The notes under the pieces are model-generated. The model was not told where the DNA came from and did no database searches. It saw nothing but the letters and a program-made list of their open reading frames with translations. This document shows, piece by piece, positions 55,117 through 64,000 of a stretch of DNA of 64,000 nucleotides. The stretch's first letter is position 1. Each line of letters opens with the position of its first letter. The translations under genes and the position numbers were made by a program. Location: NCBI GenBank assembly GCA_011503125.2, contig WWBZ02000082.1, positions 186,001 to 250,000 on the forward strand, written 5' to 3'. This DNA is from Botryosphaeria dothidea. Lineage: Eukaryota; Ascomycota; Dothideomycetes; Botryosphaeriales; Botryosphaeriaceae.

Positions 55117-57726
55117 CTGTTGGTGGAGTGAATGCTGGGGCGGATCGCGGGGTTCGGCGGCAGCGTGCGTGCTGTGCGTAGCGAGTCGTGCGACGGGCGC
55201 GTGCAGCGCGGCGAGGCGGGCTTATTAGTGATGAGCAGAGGTCGTGAGGTTAAGCGACGGCGCTCTGGATGATTCGAGCGGAAGCAGAGCCAGTGGCGAT
55301 GCGTGCGCAATAGACGCGGGCTCAGGCTCGGGCTCCGGACGGGCGTGTTTGGGCGCGGGCGAGGCGGGAGCCTGGGGATGACGGAGCACTGGGCTGGGCT
55401 GGGAACGCTGCCGATCGCGCGGGTGGGCCTCCGCACGCGCGTGATTGACGGGGAGGCGGCGGATTGACAACACAACTTGGCGGTGGTCGGAGGGAGAAAC
55501 AGAGGGGATAAAGAAGTCGGGAGAGCGCAGGGTGTAACCAACGGGGGGGGCTGGCTCGGGCAGGCCTTGGGGGCAGTGGCAGCTTCCAAGTTCTACCGTG
55601 TTCTCTGGCCTGCTGGCGGTTGGGCTGGCTGGACTAGGTGGACTGGGGTTGCTCGGGCGCTGAGGATCAGATGACGTATGTCGTAGTAGGGCACCGACCC
55701 TCTGACTCTGTGCTGCTGCATCCACCTTCTCGCAAGCCCACCGCGGCGCCGCCCGCCATGATATGTGCTTTGCAACCCGGTGCTCGCGTGTCATCAGTGG
55801 CGCTCAGAAAAAGCCCATCCGGCCTCGTGCCGCTCCTGTCCCCGCTGCGCGTCAGCCTTGCCTGCTGCTCCTCCACTCGTCTATCCACTCCCGCGGGGCT
55901 TCAACGCCACAGAGCGCCGCAGAGGCCCCTATAGCGCTTCTTCCGACCACCTGGCTTCTGTGTGCTCACCTCCACTTGTGCCGCCCCGCGTCAGTTGGGC
56001 TTCGTGTCTACTTAGATGGAGCAAACCTGCAGCATAGCCCCCCGGACGGTGAGCCTTCACCAACACGCGCAGCCCTTGGGGGCCATGACATGAAACTAGA
56101 GATCCTAAAAACTCCTCCCGTCGTTGTTCCCGCCGCAACCGGAGACGTGGCTTTGCTGCCTGGCTGACCGGTTGGCATATCGTGAATACAATCCGGGCAC
56201 CAACGAGAGCTCCAGCTGTGTTTGGTTGACCGACATGGTTTAATCCTCGGACAAACAGGCGATCGTCACGCTGACTGGGCGTTCACCAGTGAAACGGCGG
56301 GCCGCGTTAGGTAGATCAGCTCCTCCCTGTCATTGCTTCAAAACACCAGCCTTGTTAGCCCTATATCCAATAGCCTTACAGATTGACCCACAGGCTTCCA
56401 CAGCAACAACTTGTGGTTGGTGAGCCGAGCCCTTGCAATTGCCTGTCTCTGTCTCACTTCAAATGCCTCACTGCTGTGGGGACAGATATAGACGTGGCAG
56501 CAGCGTCGTCTTACGCATAGGCATTCTGAGTCCAGTTTCGCTGATGGTTTTCGGTGTACTCATAAATCTGACTACCCAATCGTGTCTGCATGTCCCGCGC
56601 CAATTAGTCTTCTGTCTGCCTCACTGTTTGCAGGCACATTATCGCCCGAAGTGAACCTCGCCGGTGACAAATGCGTGCCGGAGTCGTACAGTGGCTGTTG
56701 ACTGGAGGCGCCGCTGCCTGGTACTTGCAGAAGACCATGTCCCTGGTAGCATGCATGCCTAGATGCGCCCTATTCCCACGAAAGAGAGGCTATTTCGTAA
56801 GCACACCGGAGGCTCTCATCATTCCTGTCTATAAAGGGTTACCGTCGCCGGGATGGAGCAGATGCTGCTACTTTGAGAAGGTGTACGATGCGTGTATCGC
56901 ACAAAGCCAGGGGAAGCTGACACTCGAGCATCGACTTGCATTATAAGAGTCCCTTCGTTTCGCAGAATGTCCTTATCCAATCTCAGAATGACATGTGATT
57001 GCCATTGAGCGCCACGAGCAATGTGCATGCAGAAACTACATGCGCATAATGGTCGTATTGGGTCCTGATAAGGTGCAGGAAGTATGCGACATGCCGTCTA
57101 CGCCTTCGATCGAAGATGCAATGAAGTCAGTTGGCAAATCGTATCGTACGGTGTTCTCCTTGAGCAAATTCCACGGCATGATGTGAACTCCGAGGTGTAC
57201 GAGGCTGACCTGGAATTTTGGGGTTGTTTGCCATGGACGCCTTGACGGACGAGACGGGGCACGAGGTGACCAGGTCAATGCAAGCTGACGCGGGCACATA
57301 GGAGTCGCGCTGAGCTTCTGTGAGGCGGATTTCGGCAAAAGAAACTCGAGTGGACGATTCGAGACGGATGAAGGATGAGAAAAGTAAAATCAAGGTGTGG
57401 CACGTGACCTTGGTGGTCGTTGCCTGGTGAGAGGCAAAAGCCAAGAGCGCGAGCTGAGGCCATGTTTACCGCTTACCACCTTTATCGCTTCCGCCTTCCG
57501 CCGCTTGCCTGAGACCACCGTCACCAACAGGAACAACCAGCGAGGTTTGCGCTGCAGCTACTCCCTCCGCCACTAGGATCGCTTGTTGTGCATTGCGCCG
57601 CGACACCAGCTCCATCCCAGTCCTTCGCCGCCGCCTGCGCCATCTGCCCTGCGTGGCACCGTTCGTGCTTTTGCCTCTCTGACGTAGCACGTCCCTCCTG
57701 GCAACCGCCAACGCCCATCACCAACC
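55117..57726. other. 2.6-kb divergent intergenic region
   Basis: Separates the DUF3824 and SRC1 starts. The half near DUF3824 is G+C-rich with open frames on both strands but no family resemblance. Pyrimidine-rich sequence precedes SRC1. No gene recognised. Confidence 0.5.
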
Positions 57727-60034
57727 ATGGGCGAATACGAGTACCTTTCGCCAGACTTCGACCCTGCCTCCATCACCGTGCCCAGGTTGCGTTCCATTCT
57801 CGTCGCACACAACGTCAAATATCCCTCGTCCGCGAAAAAGCCAGAGCTTATCACCCTTTTCAACCAACATGTCGCCCCACAGGCCCAAAAACACCTTGCC
57901 GCTCAGTCGAGGACAAAGCGTTCCGCCAAAGGGATAGTGGATGTGCCATCAAGCCGGGAAACGAGCGTCACGAGAGATGACAGCGAGGAAGACGAGCTTG
58001 CTTCCCTCACGCCGTCCGAGAGTGTGCGCCGGAGCATGCGGCGCTCGACCCGAGGGATGACTGAAGAGAGCGATGCCCCCTCACTGGCACCTAGTGCATC
58101 TACTCGCAGAAGCACTCGCCGCACCACTGCCTCGGTCGAGCCTGATCTTGATCTGACCCCTGTGCCACGAAGCAGGACGTCAAGGTCGCCCTCAAAGCGC
58201 GCATCAACAAAGCCGATCCGCGCTCCGGAGTTGGAGGAGATAGACGAGCAACCCCCTCCATCACGCCAATCCAGACAGTCTACGACACCCACCGTCCGTC
58301 AGTCAAGGCCTTCCGTACCACCCGTGGTCAAAGAAGAAGAGCGCAACGGCGCCAGCCCCTTCTCCTCCGACAACCCGTTCCAGAGCGGCTCGCCAGCATA
58401 TGAGCCTCGCACCATCGAGCGTGAACGAAGGAGGAAGACCCTTGGTGCCGATTATAGTGACAAGCGAAAAAGCAGCTCAAGCCGAAGGAAGACGGAGCTT
58501 CTCAGTTCGGCGCTTGAGGATGATGGCGCCGATATTGCCTCCGCAAGGACCTACGAAACTTCTCTCGCTCGCAAGAAAAGAGATCCCACTCCCGCTTCGG
58601 AGCAAGTGGAGGTAGACGATGTCCCGGAACAAACCTCAGATGATGAGCAGGACGAGCTTGATACTGGTGAAGAATTCACCCCAGAAGAGCAGCTGGAGCT
58701 TGTCCGCGAACGAGCCAAACAAGGCAGGACAGATATTCTACCTCCCAGAAGGAACAAGCCTGCTCGGCAGAGTTCCGGGGCCTTGAAGGTTGCGCCACTC
58801 ACAATTCTCGTGGCTCTGCTCGGTGGTTATGCAGCATGGTGGCGCAATGAAAAGCTTGCCGTCGGCTACTGTGGCCTTGGTAAAGATTCGATTCATTTGG
58901 ACGACTTCGAAGTTCCTGACTACGCGAAAGGAATTGAAGTGCTCTTACCTCAATGCGAACCATGCCCTCCACACGCTTACTGTTATCCGGAGCTGAAGAC
59001 GACATGCGAGTCTGATTTCGTCATGAGGCCGCACCCACTTTCGTTTGGGGGGTTAGTCCCGTTGCCTCCTACCTGCGAGCCAGATAGTGAGAAAGCTAGG
59101 AAAGTGAAGGCAGTTGCAGATCGTGCAGTGGAGGAACTCCGCGAGAGAAATGCCAAGTTCGAGTGCGGTGACCTTGTGGATGAACAAGGGCAACATCTTG
59201 CAAGTCCAGAAATCGATGAACGGGAACTAAAGGAAGAGATTTCCTTCAAGCGTCGCAAGGGGATGTCTCAAAACGAATTCGATGATCTGTGGGCTAGCGC
59301 CATAGGAGAGGTCGTGGATCGGGATGAAGTTGTCAGCAATGTTGACGGGTAAGTTCACGGTTTTCTTTTTCGTACTTCGAACCTTACTGAACCATCTAAC
59401 TAATCAGATATGGCATTGCCCCAACAGAGACTACGGAACCCGAAAGCTTGCATCAACAAGCCTCACCCGAATCTCCCTCGCCTGCGCCACAAGACGATCC
59501 CTCCGCCTCGCGTTGGCACGCCATCTTTGGAAGCTTATAAGTCTTCTCGCTATGTTTGGTGCTTTCCTGTACACCAAGTCGGCCTGGGTAGCATCTACTG
59601 CGACCGAAAAGCGCGCCAAGCTCCTCGCGAGTTTCGCGTTGGATCAGTTGAAGGTGCAGGCAGCTTATCACGCCCAGGATCGGCAAAGATACCCCGAAGG
59701 CTTCATCAGCATGAGTCAACTTAGAGATGATATTCTGAGAGACGAATTCAGCGCGAAGCGAAGGCAAAAGCTGTGGGAGCGGGTGCAGAGGAAGGTGGAG
59801 CAGAATTCAAATGTACGGCCTAGCGTGAGAGAGAATAGAGCTGGCGACGTGAGTAGAGTGTGGGAATGGGTCGGGGCAATTGGTGCAATTGAAGATGGAG
59901 GAGTGAAGCAGGAACAGGGCAGACTGAGCATGGGGAACAATTATGGAGCAGTAACCAAGGACTCATCAGAGCCGAGAGTCCAGGAGGAGATGACGGAGAG
60001 GAATACTTGGGAAGAAGGCAGGCCGATTTATTAA
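57727..60034 (+). CDS. SRC1: Inner nuclear membrane protein SRC1/HEH (LEM-like, Man1-Src1 C-terminal domain)
   Basis: Integral inner nuclear membrane protein that anchors chromatin and supports nuclear pore assembly. Main form: exons 57727-59348 and 59428-60034, 2229 nt and 742 residues. The HeH domain is at about residues 8-48 (DPASITVPRLRSILVAHNVK, then SSAKKPELITLFNQHV). A basic, Ser/Arg-rich linker with nuclear-localisation-like patches follows. The first membrane segment is at about 355-373 (APLTILVALLGGYAAWW), then a lumenal part with conserved cysteines (CEPCPPHAYC), a second segment at about 574-592 (LWKLISLLAMFGAFLYTK) and the MSC winged-helix end (FISMSQLRDDILRDEF, then KLWERVQRKVEQNSNV). 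An alternative acceptor at 59407 would shift frame and end at 59540, giving about 584 residues with only the first membrane segment. The acceptor at 59427 is preferred because it alone gives the conserved domain. Confidence 0.93.
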
Positions 60035-60705
60035 GGCAAGACCTACCATGCGTGTTGCGTTTTTCTTTTGGATGGTTCGGCGGATTGGGGATTTCCTAGA
60101 TGACTTGAGAATGGCTACGGATACCCGGCGTAATGCGAACTTGTTTCTGGTCCTGCTTCGTTTCCATGCCCCTTGTAATGACCCCTTTATTTACTATTCA
60201 AAAACACTCAGGACAAATACACTTAACGGAAATACAGAAGAAAGTAACAATGGTTCCGTCAGGACGGTCCAGTATGAATACAGCGGCCAGCGGTCTGGCT
60301 GCATGTGATTCCACAGACAAACGGGACAAAAGATTAAGCAAGACTGCTAGAGGAAATTGGAGCATTCATCAGGATAGTTTTGTTACTGAAAAGAACATAC
60401 ACTTACATCGGGATGAAAGCTTCAACTCCTCATGAAGCTATGTTTGTTTGGAGGCTATTGTCGCTATTCGTCGGTGGCAGACGGAGTAGCACGGTATTGG
60501 CGGAGCCGAGAGATCGGAGCTCGCAAGACGCAGATGCCGAAGCCACGGGACGCTACCCCGGTCGGGCCCAATCGCGAATAGCATTCCCCAAAGATTCCCT
60601 TGCAGGACTGTGCGGCCGTTGCAGTGGTCTGAGGCTGGCGGGCTACGGGGGGCCAGTTTCGCGTAGCGTCCGTAGGATTTACATGCCTGGTAGAGCTCTA
60701 CCTCA
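60035..60705. other. Intergenic region
   Basis: About 670 bp between SRC1 and the DUF1772 gene; nothing recognised before the TATA box. Confidence 0.55.
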
Positions 60706-60712
60706 TATAAAA
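60706..60712 (+). promoter_or_regulatory. TATA box of the DUF1772 gene
   Basis: TATAAAA lies 77 bp before the ATG at 60783, a typical distance for a regulated fungal gene. Confidence 0.65.
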
Positions 60713-60782
60713 CCCCGCACGCTGGCCTTGTGGTTATCAGCCACACTGAACCCCGTTCCTTCAATCCGCCCAGGCAACAACC

Positions 60783-61534
60783 ATGCCAGCCATCACCAAC
60801 GAATCTGTTCCCACGCTCGTCCGTACCGCCCAAATTGTGGGCATTACATCTGCTGCGTTTTGGTCCGGTACGTACTGGACCACCTTGATGGACTCTCGAT
60901 GCAATCGCGGCTAAAGAATGTGTGTGCAGGTGCGGTCGGATGGATAAGTTATGCTCTTATCCCAACCATCAAACAGTCGCCTCAACCGCTGCAGTTGAAG
61001 CAGTGGAAATACCAGTTTGACCTCGGCAAGGCTTCCGGCCTGTCTATGGCACTCACATCGGCCGTGTCGTTCACTTATCTCATAACGCAGCGTAAGCCAC
61101 CCTGAATCCATGAGTATGATTTCTGCACCTATTCAATATTCAAGCTCTGGGACATCTGTGTTCTTGAGATCAGCATCTGTCAAGCAAAATGGTTGCAATT
61201 CAGCCATATGCAAGCATGTAGCCTGATTGAACGCATGCTGACGCATTGCTCCGAAAAATTAGGTGCCATTCTTTCCGATAAATCATTCTACCTGAACACG
61301 GTGGCGCTGGCACTCGTTCCTGGAATTGTGCCGTTCACGGTGCTCTTCATTGGTCCTGTCAACAACAAGCTATTTGCTAAGGTCGATGCACTAGAGAGCA
61401 AGCAGCCAGGTGAGGCAGCCGCAGCGGAGCAGGGCATTGAGGCGCTCGTGACTAAGTGGAGCAACTTGAATGCAGTCAGATCAGTGATGTGTTGTGTTGG
61501 TGCGGTTGCGGGGCTGTTGGCGATCGTGTGGTAG
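60783..61534 (+). CDS. DUF1772 (anthrone-oxygenase-like) membrane protein
   Basis: Small four-helix membrane protein of the DUF1772 family. Some members in polyketide clusters oxidise anthrones to anthraquinones; most have no known role. Exons 60783-60867, 60930-61091 and 61263-61534 join in phase to 519 nt and 172 residues. Helices are visible at TAQIVGITSAAFWSGAVGWI, KASGLSMALTSAVSFTYLIT, YLNTVALALVPGIVPFTVLF and SVMCCVGAVAGLLAIVW. The motif FTVLFIGPVNNKL after helix 3, with the NNxL turn, is the family hallmark. No polyketide synthase is near, so a pigment role is not supported here. The second intron is 171 nt. Confidence 0.85.
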
Positions 61535-62001
61535 ATGCCACAATCTGCCGGAAGGGTTTGGTACGCCCTTTGAATAATTGCAAAATGCCCAGTCATGGTA
61601 TCGTCAAGTCTCGGAGGATTAATCGAGTATATGTATATAATTTTAATCTAAGTTCAATGATCCTGTGCTGTCTGTCCTTCCCGCGCTGTGCTTCGTGTTG
61701 TGATGGGCGCGCACCTTGCGTGTTTTGCACAAAAGGCACGATGTAAACGATTGTTTAAGATGCACGATACGGCCTCCGATCATTACCGGCCCAGTCATCT
61801 CAGAAAAGGCGTATGTGAAGTTGATGATGAACTCAGCACAAAGGCGGCGTTGGGAATTTTGGCCATTGTCACGTGAGAAGGACCGGCGCTCAGCCGAAGG
61901 CCGAACCCACACAATGCCGAAAAATCGCACACAACCTCCAAGGACGACACCACCGCCAACGACTCACCAACAACCATCCGTGACCCCCAACAACCGTCAA
62001 G
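61535..62001. promoter_or_regulatory. Upstream region of eL42
   Basis: 467 bp before a ribosomal-protein gene. An out-of-frame ATG at 61914 opens a frame that runs over the eL42 start; the real transcript may begin downstream of it. No clear TATA box. Confidence 0.5.
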
Positions 62002-62846
62002 ATGGTAAGCCATGTGTCCTTCTCTCTCGCACGAAGAGCGCCCCAGAGGAAAATCTCCGCATCACCATCGTCCAAATTGCTTGCTCCATGATCCGCCACC
62101 CGTCGCCGGTTTCAATCTCGACCGCTCGGCTCTCGCCGCCTCGACGCTCGACAAACGTGTCCACACTGGTCTTTGCTGCTTTTTAAAGCTCAAACACGTC
62201 GCTGCACTGCAAATCCTCGGTATCGATGGACTTGCAACGGCATCCTACTACTAAATCACCCACCCGCGAGCATAACGACCCAACCGAGGATGTTTAGGCC
62301 TGCGACACTCATGAGCGCAAGCAATAACGGATGGCGGCATTGAGGTTCCTCAGAATTGGGCACCTATAAGCATCGACCTTTTCCAACATGCGGTGGTGCT
62401 AATTCACTATTTTCCAGGTCAACGTTCCCAAGACGAGGCGGACCTACTGCAAGGGACGCCAATGTAAGAAGCATACTCAGCACCGCGTTACCCAGTACAA
62501 GGCCGGCAAGGTATGATCCGGAGACTGGTATCATACTAGAGATATTTCTGACACCAAGTTACTAGGCTTCGCTGTTCGCCCAGGGAAAGCGTCGTTATGA
62601 CCGCAAGCAGTCCGGTTACGGTGGTCAGACCAAGCCTGTCTTCCACAAGAAGGCCAAGACTACCAAGAAGGTCGTCCTGAGGTTGGAGTGCACCACCTGC
62701 AAGACCAAGGCTCAGCTCGCCCTCAAGCGCTGCAAGCACTTCGAGCTTGGGTACGTTACGTTCGCCCATAACTGCCTACCTATGCTTGATGCTGATAATT
62801 CTACAGTGGTGACAAGAAGACGAAGGGTGCGGCGTTGGTCTTCTAA
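62002..62846 (+). CDS. RPL42: 60S ribosomal protein eL42 (L44/L42A family)
   Basis: Zinc-binding large-subunit ribosomal protein near the E site. Exons 62002-62004, 62418-62510, 62566-62750 and 62807-62846 sum to 321 nt and 106 residues, exactly the family length. Exon 1 is only the ATG, followed by a 414-nt intron, a layout common in fungal ribosomal-protein genes. Sequence marks are [40 protein letters not shown] and [20 protein letters not shown], with the four zinc-ligand cysteines in CKGRQC and CTTC. Residue 56 is proline, the form associated with cycloheximide sensitivity in yeasts (glutamine gives resistance). Confidence 0.97.
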
Positions 62847-63489
62847 GCGATTCCTTTCCTTCTGCAAGTCCTCAGCATGGTTTCATGTGGTGCATTTGGG
62901 GGAACTTCTTCGGTTAAATGAGGGACGGATTGCACTGGCCGACGCGGTCGGACGTTTATTACGGTCAACAAAATGGGCCGCGGATTATGTTACAAAAATA
63001 AAAGAACCAATGCGACCTGGTTGAGGCATGCAGACCGATCACTACAGATGGTGCAATTTGTCCCATGGGGGTTCATTGTACGTGAACGTGGATCGGCAGT
63101 TGAGGCCAGGCATTTGCTCAGGCTTCGGGACAAGAGAGCAGAAACGGCTTGATTCTTCGACTATCGCTAGGACCGGAGCAGGCTGCGGGAGGCTGCCCCC
63201 GCAACGACGATCAACGATCCATGATGAGGCCAAGCATCATGTGCCACTACCTACCGTTGCGCTATTACCCAAGTCCCGGACAGCTTAATAAAAAATATTG
63301 CACAACCCTGGCCCATCTCGGAATCTTGCTGTTTCTGGCGTACCTGCATGCGATCACCACAGAATGACTTCATATTCCTGTGCGCTTCTTGGCTGTGATA
63401 CCGCTATTATTCCCGATTTCCCCGCTTCAAATAGTACATTAGCCAAAGCACTCTCAACTTCATCCCATCTCAGGAAGTGACAAGTGACG
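62847..63489. other. Intergenic region
   Basis: 643 bp between eL42 and the MRJP-like gene. An A+T-rich TAATAAAAAATATT stretch at about 63285-63300 may be a promoter element of the next gene. No gene seen. Confidence 0.5.
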
Positions 63490-64000
63490 ATGCGCTTGAA
63501 TTATCTGGCTGGATTTGCTTGCTTGGCCTGCCAGAGCACGGGGCAAGAGGTAGCGACTGACCCAGGTGTAGCTGGTCCCCCATTAGAAATAGTACATTTG
63601 TACTACGATCAATGGCCAACAGGTGAGTATGGAAAGGAAAATTCATGGCAAAAAGGGACAGGTGCTCACTGTTATCTCAAGGGATTGCGGTATCGTCAAC
63701 GGGGCGTTTGTTCTCGAACTACCCGCCGGGTCTCGATCCGAACAACACCAATGACGGTAGCAATGGCAAATATACCGTCGCCGAGCTCTTCGCCAACAAC
63801 ACCGAGCGCCCATATCCAAGCGCTGAGTACAACAATTCTCCTGGCGGAGCCATCAACTACACCACGACTCCTCCGTGTACGTTGTATATAGCTTCCTTAT
63901 TTTTGCTTACCCTTCCTCCTTCCATTCGCTGTCTTGTTTTCTTTTCCTCACAAATTCAACTTTTGTTTCTGACAGTTCCCCTATTTAGCCGGCGCGAACT
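63490..64000 (+). CDS. Major royal jelly protein/yellow-like secreted protein, 5' part
   Basis: Start of a fungal MRJP/yellow-related protein, a secreted six-bladed beta-propeller family of uncertain role in fungi. Exons 63490-63622 and 63682-63876 join in phase; a third begins at about 63989 and runs off the window. A signal peptide of about 18 residues (MRLNYLAGFACLACQST) is followed by LEIVHLYYDQWPTGIAVSST across the first splice, then GRLFSNYPPGLDPNN, YTVAELFANNTERPYPSAEY and GAINYTTTPP, all typical of the family. I chose the acceptor at 63988 over that at 63975 because it gives PPSGAN, matching the usual PPTGANYQ continuation. About 121 residues are visible of an expected 400 or so. NNT, NYT sites fit secretion. 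Confidence 0.85.

Noticed and set aside
60783..61534. Polyketide pigment cluster around the anthrone-oxygenase-like gene and the tyrosinase
   Set aside because: The two genes are almost 60 kb apart and no polyketide synthase or other cluster enzyme is present; the neighbours are housekeeping genes.
1..64000. CRISPR array, prokaryotic operons, rRNA or intact transposon
   Set aside because: The DNA is clearly fungal nuclear; no regularly spaced repeats, terminal inverted repeats, transposase or reverse-transcriptase motifs were seen.

Overview
The window is nuclear DNA of a filamentous ascomycete (Pezizomycotina). This rests on many short introns (about 50-100 nt, GT..AG, often with CTAAC/CTGAC-like branch sites), single-gene transcription units, and families that are common or restricted in this group: RTA1, HET, WSC, PhiA-like cell-wall protein, rhodopsin-domain membrane protein, Zn2Cys6 regulator, DUF3824, DUF1772 and a fungal MRJP/yellow-like protein. 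A dothideomycete is my guess from the general look, with low confidence. I place 24 protein-coding genes; almost all exon-intron structures close in frame when the exon lengths are summed. I see no rRNA, credible tRNA, CRISPR array or intact transposon.

Layout. 0-9 kb: RFT1 (minus, cut by the left edge), a secreted tyrosinase (minus), a rhodopsin-domain membrane protein (plus) and a GNAT acetyltransferase (plus). 9-19 kb: a patatin-like phospholipase (plus) and a very large MIT-domain protein (minus), separated by 2.6 kb without a gene. 19-26 kb is the densest part and holds conserved housekeeping genes: CSN3, COQ9 and MTF2-like (all minus), then CMR1 (plus) divergent from MTF2. 28-38 kb is more accessory: PhiA-like cell-wall protein, a DUF167 protein, a HET-domain gene with a probable frameshift, a WSC-domain surface protein and an RTA1 membrane protein. 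38-51 kb: a Zn2Cys6 regulator, a stomatin-like SPFH protein, AP-1 beta-adaptin and the mitochondrial carnitine/acylcarnitine carrier. 52-64 kb: a DUF3824 protein rich in Arg-Ser repeats, the inner nuclear membrane protein SRC1/HEH, a DUF1772 protein, ribosomal protein eL42, and the 5' part of an MRJP/yellow-like secreted protein running off the right edge.

The genes do not form one pathway. COQ9 (ubiquinone), MTF2 (mitochondrial RNA) and the acylcarnitine carrier serve mitochondria; RFT1, PhiA, WSC, tyrosinase and MRJP concern glycosylation, cell wall or secretion; CSN3, AP-1 beta, SRC1, CMR1 and eL42 are core cell machinery. I found no convincing biosynthetic cluster, defence island or new multi-gene system. 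The best leads are single-gene: two competing 3' splice sites in SRC1 that would give one- and two-membrane-segment isoforms, the broken HET gene, a serine-rich insert between the catalytic residues of the phospholipase, and an RTA1 gene with no visible start codon.
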